A stretch of 64,000 bases of DNA, from the NCBI RefSeq assembly GCF_029210375.1, contig NZ_JARGER010000007.1, positions 35,190 to 99,189 on the forward strand, in the 5' to 3' direction. Position numbers and translations under genes: made by a program. Below the pieces are notes generated by a model that was not told the DNA's origin, ran no database searches, and saw nothing but the letters and a program-made list of their open reading frames with translations. Shown here one piece after another: positions 28,143 through 36,052 of the stretch (within the stretch, counting starts at the first letter, position 1; each line of letters begins with the position of its first letter). This DNA comes from Nocardioides sp. YIM 152315 (lineage in GTDB: Bacteria > Actinomycetota > Actinomycetes > Propionibacteriales > Nocardioidaceae).

Positions 28143-28151
28143 ACTGTCCAC

Positions 28152-28922
28152 GTGACGGTCTCCCCCCTCCTCGACCAGTTCCGCCTCGACGACCGGGTCG
28201 TCGTGATCACCGGTGCCAGCTCCGGGCTCGGCGCCGGCTTCGCGCACGCGCTGGCCTCCGTCGGCGCCACGCTCGTGCTGGGCGCCCGGCGCGCGGGCCG
28301 GCTCGAGGAGGTCGCCGAGAAGCTGCGGGTCGCCGGCAGCACGGTCCACACGCGGGCGACCGACGTCACCGAGCCGGCGGACTGCGATGCGCTCGCGACG
28401 CTGGCCCTCGCCGAGCACGGCCGCATCGACGTGCTGGTCAACAACGCCGGCGTCGGCGCCTCCACCCCGGCCTCGCGCGAGGCGACCGAGTCGTTCCGGT
28501 CGGTCGTCGACGTGAACCTCATCGGGTCCTACTCGATGGCGCGCGCCTGCGCGCCGCACATGCCGCGCGGCTCGTCGATCGTCAACGTGGCCAGCGTGCA
28601 CGGCCTGGTCGCCTCGCGCTTCCCGCAGGCGCCGTACGCCGCCAGCAAGGCGGGCGTCATCGGGCTCACCCGCGACCTTGCCCAGCAGTGGTCGGCACGC
28701 AAGGGCATCCGCGTGAATGCACTCTGCCCCGGCTACTTCGCCAGCGAGATGACCGCCGAGGGCGAGGACGCCCTGCGCACGATGGTGGCCGAGCACAGCC
28801 TGCTCGGCCGCTTCGGCGAGCAGCGCGAGCTCGACTCGGCCGTGCTCTTCCTCGCCAGCCCGGCGTCGTCGTACGTGACCGGCACGACGCTGGTCGTCGA
28901 CGGCGGGATGACCGCGATCTGA
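28152..28922 (+). CDS. Short-chain dehydrogenase/reductase (SDR)
   Basis: 256 residues with [11 protein letters not shown] nucleotide loop (about residues 20-30), NNAGVGAS, catalytic YAASK and VNALCPGYFASEM. Strongly similar to the SDR at 1115-1876, implying a recent paralogue. GTG start only 9 nt after the operator palindrome, so it is probably leaderless or has a very short leader. In this setting it may be a 3-hydroxyacyl-CoA or keto-acyl reductase working with the adjacent thiolase and acyl-CoA dehydrogenase. Confidence 0.92.
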   Translation: MTVSPLLDQFRLDDRVVVITGASSGLGAGFAHALASVGATLVLGARRAGRLEEVAEKLRVAGSTVHTRATDVTEPADCDALATLALAEHGRIDVLVNNAGVGASTPASREATESFRSVVDVNLIGSYSMARACAPHMPRGSSIVNVASVHGLVASRFPQAPYAASKAGVIGLTRDLAQQWSARKGIRVNALCPGYFASEMTAEGEDALRTMVAEHSLLGRFGEQRELDSAVLFLASPASSYVTGTTLVVDGGMTAI

Positions 28923-28942
28923 GTCGCGGTTCCGGCCCGGGG

Positions 28943-30157
28943 TCAGCCTGCCTGGACGGCGACGCCGGCGGCCTGCAGCCGCTCCCACTGCGCCGCGTCG
29001 ACCCCGGCCAGCCGCGTCAGCACGTCGCGGGTGTGGCTGCCGAGCTCCGGGCCCGGGACCGGAGCGGCCGGGTGGGTCCGGGAGAACTTCGGCACGATGC
29101 CCGCGGCGGGCAGCGCCGCGCCGAACCGGTTGACCAGGGTGACGACCATGTCACGCGCGGCGTACTGCGGGTCGGCGAGCATGTCCGGCGCGGTGTAGAT
29201 CCGGCCGGCCGGGACACCGCTCTCCTCCATCGACTTCAGCAGCACGTCGGCGGTCATCGTGCGGGTCCAGTCGGCGACCAGCCCGTCGATCTCGGCCATG
29301 TGCTCGCCGCGGGCGTGGTGGTCCGCGAAGCGCGGGTCGTCGGCCAGCTCCGGGGCTCCCATCGCGGCGCACAGCCGGCGGAAGACGGTGTCGGCGTTCG
29401 CGGCGATCAGCACCTCGGCGCCGTCGGCGGTCGGGTAGACGTTGGACGGCGAGACCCCGGGCAGCACCGAGCCGGTGCGGCCCCGGGTGACGCCGGCGAC
29501 CGCGTGGTCGGCCATCGTCGACTCCATCAGCGCGGCCACGGCCTCGTAGATGGCGACGTCGACCTCCTGGCCGCGGCCGCTGGCGTGCCGCTCGTGGACC
29601 GCCGCGAGCGTGCCGATCACCGCGAACATCGCCGCGAGGGAGTCGCCCAGGCTGATGCCGGACCGGGTCGGCGGCAGCTCGGGGTTGCCGGTGGTGTGCC
29701 GGATCCCGCCCATCGCCTCCCCGATGCTCCCGAAGCCGGCCTCGCTGGCCCGCGGGCCGGTCTGCCCGAACCCGGAGACATGGACCATGATCAGCCGCGG
29801 GTTGAGCGCCGAGAGGGCCTCGTAGTCCAGGTCCCAGCCGGTCAGCGTTCCCGGCCGGAAGTTCTCGAGCACCACGTCGACCTCGGTGATCAGGCGGCGG
29901 ACCAGCTCGCGGCCCTCCTGCTGGCGCAGGTCGAGCGCGACCGACCGCTTGTTGCGCGCGATCGAGGGCCACCAGAGGCTCTCGCCGTCGACGTTGATCC
30001 CCCAGCGCCGCATCGGGTCGCCGGTCGTGGTCGTCTCGATCTTGACCACGTCCGCGCCGTAGTCACCGAGGAGCTGGCCGGCGAAGGGGCCGGCGATGAA
30101 GCTGCCCAGCTCGAGCACGCGGAGACCGGCGAGCGGGCCGGCGGGGGTCGCAGTCAT
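28943..30157 (-). CDS. CaiB/BaiF-family (class III) CoA transferase
   Basis: 404 residues. N-terminal GPLAGLRVLELGSFIAGPFAGQLLG and the GADVVKIE element are the hallmark of family III CoA transferases; RNKRSVALDLRQ binds CoA; the catalytic aspartate is expected in this family at a GRGQEVDVAIYEA-type site, and the motif is present here. These enzymes move CoA between acids without ATP. Transcribed away from the GntR regulator across a TTGTATACAT site. Could use succinyl- or another acyl-CoA as donor; substrate unknown. Confidence 0.93.
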   Translation of the reverse strand: MTATPAGPLAGLRVLELGSFIAGPFAGQLLGDYGADVVKIETTTTGDPMRRWGINVDGESLWWPSIARNKRSVALDLRQQEGRELVRRLITEVDVVLENFRPGTLTGWDLDYEALSALNPRLIMVHVSGFGQTGPRASEAGFGSIGEAMGGIRHTTGNPELPPTRSGISLGDSLAAMFAVIGTLAAVHERHASGRGQEVDVAIYEAVAALMESTMADHAVAGVTRGRTGSVLPGVSPSNVYPTADGAEVLIAANADTVFRRLCAAMGAPELADDPRFADHHARGEHMAEIDGLVADWTRTMTADVLLKSMEESGVPAGRIYTAPDMLADPQYAARDMVVTLVNRFGAALPAAGIVPKFSRTHPAAPVPGPELGSHTRDVLTRLAGVDAAQWERLQAAGVAVQAG

Positions 30158-30164
30158 GCCCGAA

Positions 30165-30174
30165 TTGTATACAT
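30165..30174. promoter_or_regulatory. Probable GntR operator 1
   Basis: TTGTATACAT, near-palindromic, just upstream of the CoA-transferase start (30157) and facing the gntR gene. A similar ATTGCATACAAT precedes the HMG-CoA-lyase/kinase divergence (31888-31899). FCD-type GntR repressors often bind TTGTATACAA-like sites. Confidence 0.55.
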
Positions 30175-30281
30175 TTTCGCTCGACGCGTCGACAGTCGCC
30201 CGGGGAGCCGGACGCGATGTCCCTAGGATGCACACAATCGAGGGACGACGGGACCGACACCGGACGGAGGCGACCAGAGCC

Positions 30282-30977
30282 GTGGCGACCCGCAGAGCCA
30301 CCACGCAGTCGGCGTACCAGCAGATCCGGCGCGCCATCGTCGAGGGGCGCTACCGCCCCGGCCAGCGGCTGGTCGAGCAGCGCATCGGCGAGGAGTTCGA
30401 CCTCTCCCGCACCCCGGTGCGCGAGGCCCTGCGCCAGCTCGAGGCCGAGGGCCTGGTGCACAGCGAGCCGAACCGCGGCGCCGTGGTCCGCGAGGTCTCC
30501 CTGGACGAGATCTCCGACCTCTACGACCTGCGCGCCCGCCTGGAGGGGTACGCCGCCGAGCTGGCCGCCCAGCGGATCGGGCCGGCGGAGCTCGAGCGCC
30601 TCGACGCCGGCATCGCCGCCTTCGAGCATGCCCTCGGCGCCGACTGGGACGACGAGCTCGACCAGGTCCGCGCGATCGACGACGCCAACCGCGAGGTCCA
30701 CGGCGCCGTGCTCGCCGGTGCGCGGCACGACCGACTGGGCCGCCTGCTGGAGCGCACCGTCGACGTCCCGCTCGTCTTCCAGGCGTTCCGCCAGTTCGAC
30801 CGCGCGCAGACCGAGCGCTCCCACCTCTTCCACCAGCTCATCCGCGACGCGATCCTCGCCGGCGACGGGCAACGGGCGTCGGCGCTGATGTTCGAGCACG
30901 TCATGCTCGGCCGCGACGTGCTGCTCGCCCACCTCGAGGCGAGCGAGGCCCAGGTGGACGAGCTCTTCTCGACCTAG
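30282..30977 (+). CDS. GntR-family (FadR/FCD) transcriptional regulator
   Basis: About 231 residues: an N-terminal winged helix (SAYQQIRRAIVEGRYRPGQRLVEQRIGEEF; SRTPVREALRQLEAEGLV) and a C-terminal all-helical FCD domain with the metal/ligand pattern (D..R....A; ANREVHGAVLAGA; ERSHLFHQLI). GTG at 30282 is the proposed start; an in-frame ATG at 30228 would add an Arg-rich extension. Flanked by CoA transferase and HMG-CoA-lyase-type genes, each with a matching palindrome, so it probably represses both in the absence of an acyl-CoA or acid effector. Confidence 0.9.
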   Translation: MATRRATTQSAYQQIRRAIVEGRYRPGQRLVEQRIGEEFDLSRTPVREALRQLEAEGLVHSEPNRGAVVREVSLDEISDLYDLRARLEGYAAELAAQRIGPAELERLDAGIAAFEHALGADWDDELDQVRAIDDANREVHGAVLAGARHDRLGRLLERTVDVPLVFQAFRQFDRAQTERSHLFHQLIRDAILAGDGQRASALMFEHVMLGRDVLLAHLEASEAQVDELFST

Positions 30978-31870
30978 TCGGCGAGCGAGCCCGGGAACGC
31001 GCCGGCGCGGGCCAGCTGGCCCGGGGTGGGGGCGCCGAGCACGCCGTCGAGCCAGCGCGCGGTGCCGATGACCCGCCCCAGGTCGACCCCGGAGTCGATG
31101 CCGCTGCGGTCGAGCAGGTAGACCAGGTCCTCGGTCGCGAGGTTGCCGGTCGCGTCCGGGGCGAACGGGCAGCCGCCGATGCCACCGGTCGAGGCGTCGA
31201 GCACCGTGATCCCGGCGTCGAGCGCGGCGACGGCGTTCGCGTAGCCGGTGTTGCGGGTGTTGTGGAGGTGGCAGCGCAGCCGGGCGCCGGGCGCCACGGC
31301 CGCGACCCCGGCGGCGAGCCGGCTCACCTGGGGCGGGACGCCGACGCCGATGGTGTCGGCGAGCGCGATCTCGTCGACCCCCAGGTCGTGCACCCGCCGC
31401 GCGAGGTCGACCACGGTGGTCTCCGGCACCTCCCCCTCGAAGGGACAGCCGAACGACGCCGCGATCGTCACCGACAGGCCCAGCCCGGCGGCCCGGGCGT
31501 CGCCGGCGAGGTCGGCGACGCCCTGCAGGGAGTCGGCGATCGACATGCCCTGGTTGCGCTGGCTGAAGGTCTCCGAGGCGACGACGACGCAGTTGACCTC
31601 GTCGACGCCCGCCGCCACCGCGCGGTCGAACCCGCGCCGGTTGAGCACCAGCCCGATGTAGGAGACGTCGGGCCGACGGGGCACCCCGGCCATCACGGCC
31701 TCGGCGTCCGCCATCTGCGGCACCCGCCGCGGGTGCACGAAGCTGGTCGCCTCGATCCGGCGCAGGCCCGCGTCGATGCTGCGCGAGATCAGCTCGAGCT
31801 TGTCCTCGGTGGACACGAGCACCTTCTCGTTCTGCAGTCCGTCTCGGGGACCGACCTCGATGATCTCCAT
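30974..31870 (-). CDS. HMG-CoA lyase family enzyme
   Basis: A 298-residue TIM-barrel lyase. GPRDGLQNEK (residues 7-16) carries the catalytic Arg-Asp, ATSFVHPRRVPQMAD and ADTIGVG follow, HLHNTRNTGYANA holds metal-binding His residues, and GGIGGCPFAPDATGN gives the active-site Cys loop of HMG-CoA lyases. It would split a 3-hydroxy-3-methyl-acyl-CoA into acetyl-CoA and a ketoacid. With the CaiB-type transferase, a role in leucine/isovalerate or methyl-branched acid catabolism is plausible. Its 3' end overlaps gntR by 4 bp, convergent. Confidence 0.92.
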   Translation of the reverse strand: MEIIEVGPRDGLQNEKVLVSTEDKLELISRSIDAGLRRIEATSFVHPRRVPQMADAEAVMAGVPRRPDVSYIGLVLNRRGFDRAVAAGVDEVNCVVVASETFSQRNQGMSIADSLQGVADLAGDARAAGLGLSVTIAASFGCPFEGEVPETTVVDLARRVHDLGVDEIALADTIGVGVPPQVSRLAAGVAAVAPGARLRCHLHNTRNTGYANAVAALDAGITVLDASTGGIGGCPFAPDATGNLATEDLVYLLDRSGIDSGVDLGRVIGTARWLDGVLGAPTPGQLARAGAFPGSLAD

Positions 31871-31887
31871 GGCACGATCGTACGCAC

Positions 31888-31899
31888 ATTGCATACAAT
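31888..31899. promoter_or_regulatory. Probable GntR operator 2
   Basis: ATTGCATACAAT lies between the divergent starts of the HMG-CoA-lyase gene (31870) and the kinase gene (31907). It closely resembles the site at 30165-30174. Confidence 0.55.
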
Positions 31900-31906
31900 C
31901 TGCCGC

Positions 31907-32890
31907 GTGTCGTCCACCACCGCTGCCGCCGACGAGCTCGCCCCACGCCTGCGCGACCTGCTGGCCGCCGCCCTCGACGACCCGTCGCTGCGGATCGACC
32001 ACCTGCGCCGGCTCCCGGCCGGAGCGTCCCGGCACACCTGGTCGTTCTCCGCCGGCGGCGACCGGACGGACTCGCGTGAGCTGATCCTGCGGATGGACGC
32101 TCCAGGCAGCATGTCCGACGCGATGGACCGAGAGACCGCGCTCATGGTCGCCGCCGGGGCCGTCGGGGTCCCCTCCCCCGCGGTGGTCGCGGCCAGCGCC
32201 GGGGCGACCGACCTCGGCGCGGCGTACGTCGTGATGAGCCGGGTCGAGGGCGAGTCGATCCCGCGGCGGATCCTGCGCGACGCGGCGTACGCCGCGGCCC
32301 GGCCCGTGCTCGCCGCGCAGTGCGGCCGGGCGCTGGCGCGGATCCACACCATCGACCCGGCTGCCGTGCCGGGGCTCCAGGTCAGCGACGAGCTGGCGGC
32401 ATGGCGCGCGGTGCTCGACGAGCACGACCAGCCGCACCCAGCGTTCGAGCTGGCGATCCGGTGGCTGGAGGAGCACCGTCCGGCGCCGGCGGAGCCGCGC
32501 GTCGTGCACGGCGACTTCCGCAACGGCAACCTCATCGTCGGCCCCGAGGGGATCCGGGCGGTGCTCGACTGGGAGCTCGCGCACCTCGGCGACCCGCTGG
32601 AGGACCTCGGCTGGCTGTGCGTGCGCGCCTGGCGGTTCGGCGAGGAGCCCGTGGTCGGCGGGTTCGGCTCGGTCGACGAGCTGGTCGCCGCCTACGAGGC
32701 CGAGAGCGGCACCACCGTCGACCGCGACGCCCTGCACTGGTGGCACGTCCTGGGCACCCTGAAGTGGGGCATCATCTGCATCCACCAGACCGAGCGGCAC
32801 CGGTCCGGTGCCACCCGGTCGGTCGAGCTGGCGACCATCGGCCGCCGGGTCGCCGAGAACGAGTGGGACCTGCTCCAGCTGCTCCCGTGA
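31907..32890 (+). CDS. APH-family kinase (LvaA/ACAD10-type phosphotransferase)
   Basis: 327 residues of the aminoglycoside phosphotransferase fold, here in the acyl-CoA-associated subgroup. Brenner motif VVHGDFRNGNLIV (catalytic Asp) and the metal-binding Asp in VLDWELAHLGDPLEDLGW are intact. Such kinases (LvaA in Pseudomonas, the N-terminal part of ACAD10/11) phosphorylate the 4-hydroxyl of 4-hydroxyacyl-CoA. The GTG start lies 7 nt after a palindrome, so it may be leaderless. It converges with an acyl-CoA dehydrogenase and a DUF6285 gene, the partners expected for such a module. Confidence 0.88.
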   Translation: MSSTTAAADELAPRLRDLLAAALDDPSLRIDHLRRLPAGASRHTWSFSAGGDRTDSRELILRMDAPGSMSDAMDRETALMVAAGAVGVPSPAVVAASAGATDLGAAYVVMSRVEGESIPRRILRDAAYAAARPVLAAQCGRALARIHTIDPAAVPGLQVSDELAAWRAVLDEHDQPHPAFELAIRWLEEHRPAPAEPRVVHGDFRNGNLIVGPEGIRAVLDWELAHLGDPLEDLGWLCVRAWRFGEEPVVGGFGSVDELVAAYEAESGTTVDRDALHWWHVLGTLKWGIICIHQTERHRSGATRSVELATIGRRVAENEWDLLQLLP

Positions 32891-32893
32891 CCC

Positions 32894-34096
32894 TCAGCGG
32901 AGCCCGAACTCCCAGCCGCCGCCACGCCCGTACTCGCCGAGGATCCGCTTGCCGACGCTCTGGATGTGCACCTCGTCGGCGCCGTCGTAAAGCCGGGCGA
33001 AGCGGGCGGAGCGGTACATGTGGCTGAGCGGGGTGTCCTCGGTGACGCCCGCGGCCCCGTAGACCTGGACCGCCCGGTCGATCACGTTGTGCAGCATCTG
33101 CGCGCCGTAGACCTTGACCGCACCGATCTCGACCCGCGCCTGGTCGCCGCGGTCGATCTGCTCGGCTGCCGCGAGGGTCAGCAGCCGGCTGGCCTGGATC
33201 TCGGTGTAGGAGTCGAAGACGTGCTTCTGCATCAGCTGCTTCTCGGCCAGCGGCTCCCCGAACGCGACCCGCTCGTTGAGCCGCGCGCACATCAGGTCGA
33301 AGGCCCGCTGGGCCTGGCCGAGCCACCGCATGGCGTGGAAGATCCGGCCCGGGCCGAGCCGCTCCTGGGCGATGACGAAGCCCTGGCCGCGCTCGCCGAG
33401 GAGGTTCTGCGCGGGCACCCGGACGTCGTCGTACTCGACGTCGTAGTGGCCGCCGTGGCCGCCGGCCGGCAGGCCGAGCAGCGGGGTCTCGCGGACGATC
33501 CGGTAGCCCGGGGTGTCGGTCGGCACCACGATCATGCTGAACGACGCGTGGGGCGCCGCCCCGGTCTCGGTGCGGCACATGACGGTGGTGTACGCCGCGC
33601 CGGCCGCGCCGGTCGTGAACCACTTGTGGCCGTTGATCACCCACTCGTCGCCCTCGAGCCGCGCGGTCGTCTGCAGGCCGGTCGGGTCGGAGCCGGCGAC
33701 GCCGGGCTCGGTCATCGCGAAGCTCGGCGAGATCTCCCCCGCGACCAGCGGCTTCAGGTACGCCTCGCGCCAGTGCGGACTGGCGTGCTTGTCGAGCATG
33801 ATCGAGTCCTGGAGCGTCCAGGTGCCCAGCGCCAGCTGGCCGAACTCGCTGCGGCCCTGGACCTCGTTGACGTAGACGTAGTCGAGGAACGGCAGCCCGC
33901 CGCCGCCGAGCTCGGCGGGGTGGCCGAGGGCCCACAGCCCCTGGTCCTTGGCCGCCTGCTGCAGCTCCGCGAGCAGGGCGGCGGACACCGGACCGCCGGC
34001 GCGCAGCACCTCCTCCGCGGGCTCGACCCGCTCGGTCATGAAGCGGTGGACCTCGTCGCGCAGCGGCCTGATGTGGTCGGGGACCCGGAACGTCAC
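32894..34096 (-). CDS. Acyl-CoA dehydrogenase, ACAD11/LvaC-like
   Basis: 400 residues. FAD-binding FAMTEPGVAGSDPTGLQ and WVINGHKWFTTGA are clear. The segment RLYDGADEVHIQSVGKRIL, with DGxDEVH instead of the usual YGGTTEI, is the mark of the ACAD10/11 subgroup. These enzymes act with an APH-type kinase to convert 4-phospho-acyl-CoA into an enoyl-CoA. The GTG start overlaps the DUF6285 stop, with GAGGAG 5 nt before it. Last gene of the enolase-KPR-CMD-DUF6285-ACAD operon. Confidence 0.92.
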   Translation of the reverse strand: MTFRVPDHIRPLRDEVHRFMTERVEPAEEVLRAGGPVSAALLAELQQAAKDQGLWALGHPAELGGGGLPFLDYVYVNEVQGRSEFGQLALGTWTLQDSIMLDKHASPHWREAYLKPLVAGEISPSFAMTEPGVAGSDPTGLQTTARLEGDEWVINGHKWFTTGAAGAAYTTVMCRTETGAAPHASFSMIVVPTDTPGYRIVRETPLLGLPAGGHGGHYDVEYDDVRVPAQNLLGERGQGFVIAQERLGPGRIFHAMRWLGQAQRAFDLMCARLNERVAFGEPLAEKQLMQKHVFDSYTEIQASRLLTLAAAEQIDRGDQARVEIGAVKVYGAQMLHNVIDRAVQVYGAAGVTEDTPLSHMYRSARFARLYDGADEVHIQSVGKRILGEYGRGGGWEFGLR

Positions 34097-34461
34097 GACT
34101 GCTCCTCGGGGTTGCGGGGGAGGTAGCGGGGGTTGGCGACGCGCAGCTTCGCACCGACGCTCTCGGCCACGGCCGCCTTGACCTCGGCGTAGCGGTGATC
34201 CTCGGCGCCGGCGCGGATGGCCTGCGCGAGGGCGGCGTCGTCCTCGTAGCCGAGCTCGGCCAGGCGGGCCCGGTGGGCGGCGACGTCGGCGGCGCCGAGC
34301 TGCAGCTCGCGCTGCACCATGCGCAGCGCGTTCACCGACACCCGGGTGTGGAAGCGCGTGCCACCCTCGACGGCGTCGAGCACCTGGCCCTCCAGGAACT
34401 CGCACACCGCGTCGAGCAGCTCGACGGCGGTCGGCACGTCGTACAGCTCGGCGGTGCTCAT
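34093..34461 (-). CDS. DUF6285 protein (possible LvaB-type kinase partner)
   Basis: 122 residues, helical and acidic, beginning MSTAELYDVPTAVELLDAV and ending PRYLPRNPEEQS. The pattern (LLDAVCEFLEGQV, FHTRVSVNALRMVQREL) matches DUF6285, a family found almost always beside APH-type kinases and acyl-CoA dehydrogenases. I recall LvaB, the small subunit required by the LvaA kinase, as belonging to this type; that identity should be verified. Overlaps its neighbours by 4 nt on both sides, so it is tightly co-translated. Confidence 0.75.
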   Translation of the reverse strand: MSTAELYDVPTAVELLDAVCEFLEGQVLDAVEGGTRFHTRVSVNALRMVQRELQLGAADVAAHRARLAELGYEDDAALAQAIRAGAEDHRYAEVKAAVAESVGAKLRVANPRYLPRNPEEQS

Positions 34462-35111
34462 CGCTCGCCCGTGCTGATCGCGGCGCCGAGGTCGAGCGAG
34501 ACGCGCTTGCCGCCGGGGCCGTCGACCTCGACGATCGGCTCCGCGCGATCGTCGAACTCCAGGCGCAGGGCTCGGCAGATCACCGCGTGCATGTCGTAGA
34601 GCGCGGTGACGTAGGTCAGCTCGAGGATCTCCTCGTCGCCGAGGTGCTCGTGGAGGAACTCGAAGACGGCGTCGTCGACCCGGCCGCCGTCGCCCACGAG
34701 GGCGTCGGTGTAGGCGAGCACCGCCCGCTCGAGCGGGGTGAAGTGGTCCGAGACGCCCCACGAGGAGACCGCCGCGATCTTCTCCTCGCTCAGCTCCAGG
34801 GCGCGCAGCGCCTTGCAGTGCTGGGAGTAGACGAACTGGCTCCCCCGCAGCCAGCCGGCCCGGGTCTGGCCGAGCTCGCGCAGCACCGGGTCGAGCCGGC
34901 GCTCGGGGCTGCGGTAGAGGCCGAAGCCCTTGACGGCGTGCTCGAAGACGTCGGGCACCAGGGCGAAGACGGTCCACCAGTCGCCGGGCGTGCCGGTCGC
35001 CGTGCCGGGCTCGACCACCGGGTCGCGGTCGGGGCCGAAGAGCCGGTCGTACATGTGCCGGACCGTGTCGTTGCGGACCTCGCTGCGGGGCACCTGGCGG
35101 AGACGGGGCAT
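34458..35111 (-). CDS. Carboxymuconolactone decarboxylase-like protein
   Basis: 217 residues of the AhpD-like CMD fold: WLRGSQFVYSQHCKALRALELSEEKI is the conserved helix pair with Cys and His at the active site (YSQHC variant), followed by FTPLERAVLAYTDAL. Members include decarboxylases and alkylhydroperoxidases; the single Cys suggests neither classical AhpD redox chemistry nor a certain decarboxylase. AAAGGAAC precedes the ATG. Second-last overlap chain of the operon; its stop is shared with the DUF6285 start. Confidence 0.82.
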   Translation of the reverse strand: MPRLRQVPRSEVRNDTVRHMYDRLFGPDRDPVVEPGTATGTPGDWWTVFALVPDVFEHAVKGFGLYRSPERRLDPVLRELGQTRAGWLRGSQFVYSQHCKALRALELSEEKIAAVSSWGVSDHFTPLERAVLAYTDALVGDGGRVDDAVFEFLHEHLGDEEILELTYVTALYDMHAVICRALRLEFDDRAEPIVEVDGPGGKRVSLDLGAAISTGER

Positions 35112-35134
35112 GGCGGTTCCTTTCGTCGGATGAG

Positions 35135-36052
35135 CTAAAGGCGCGCCTCGCGGGCACGCACGAGAGCGGTGAGGGTGGCGTTGACGGGCGCGGTGCGGCC
35201 GACCTTGGCCGCCTCGCGGGGCACGGCCCCGTTGATGACGTCGATCTCGCTGACCCGGCCGGCCTCGACGTCGAGCAGCGCCGACGGCTTGGCGGCCGGC
35301 ATCTGGGCGCCGAAGGCGCGCACGTGCTCGACCGGGTCCGGCACGTCGATGCCGACGCCCAGCGCACGGGCGGCCTTCCACGCCTCGGTCGCGGCGGCGC
35401 GGCTGACCGGGCCCATGTGCTCGTGGTCCATCACCTCGCCGACCGTCAGGCCGGTCAGCGCGCACGGCGCGCTGTAGGCCACGTTGCAGATCAGCTTCTC
35501 CCACTGCATCGCGGCGATGTCCTCGACGGCCGCGGCGTCGAAGCCACCGGCCCGCCAGGCCGCCGCCACGCACTCGACCGCGGTCGGGTCGAGACCGGCG
35601 TACGCCCCGAAGCGCAGCGCCCTCATCGCGTTGTGGTGGGCGAGCCCGGGGCCGCGCAGCGAGGCGCCGAAGCCGCTCGCGATGCCGACGGCCAGCCGGT
35701 CGGCGCCCAGCGCGTCCGCGACGCCCTCGGCGGAGCCGAGGCCGTTCTGGATGGTCAGCACGGTCGTCGCGGGCCCGACCAGCGGCGTGGCCTGCGCGGC
35801 CGCGGACGCCGCGTCCGCGGCCTTCACCGCGAGCACGACGAGGTCGACGGGGTCGGCCGGCGGTGCGGTGTGCGCGCGGACGGTCGCCCGGTGCTCGCCG
35901 TCCGGGCCGACCAGCCGCAGCCCGTCGGCGTTGATCGCCGCCACGTGGTCCGCCCACGCGTCGACGACCTGGACGTCGTAGCCACCGGCCGCCGCCAGGC
36001 GGGCGGCGTACACCGAGCCCATCGCCCCGCAGCCGACCACCGCGATCCGCAT
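35135..36052 (-). CDS. Ketopantoate reductase-family oxidoreductase
   Basis: 305 residues. N-terminal NAD(P)-binding VVGCGAMGSVYAARLA, LAVKAAD and TIQNGLGSAEGV, then the ApbA C-terminal domain with MQWEKLICNVAYSAPCALTG, in which Lys and Asn form the active site. PanE reduces 2-dehydropantoate, but this gene sits in a catabolic operon without pan genes, so a related 2-keto acid reductase is more likely. ATG (or GTG one codon earlier) overlaps the upstream enolase-superfamily stop. Confidence 0.88.
   Translation of the reverse strand: MRIAVVGCGAMGSVYAARLAAAGGYDVQVVDAWADHVAAINADGLRLVGPDGEHRATVRAHTAPPADPVDLVVLAVKAADAASAAAQATPLVGPATTVLTIQNGLGSAEGVADALGADRLAVGIASGFGASLRGPGLAHHNAMRALRFGAYAGLDPTAVECVAAAWRAGGFDAAAVEDIAAMQWEKLICNVAYSAPCALTGLTVGEVMDHEHMGPVSRAAATEAWKAARALGVGIDVPDPVEHVRAFGAQMPAAKPSALLDVEAGRVSEIDVINGAVPREAAKVGRTAPVNATLTALVRAREARL

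Noticed and set aside
35135..36052. Housekeeping panE for pantothenate synthesis
   Set aside because: Family fits, but it is embedded by overlaps in a catabolic operon with no other pan gene, so a different 2-keto acid substrate is more likely.
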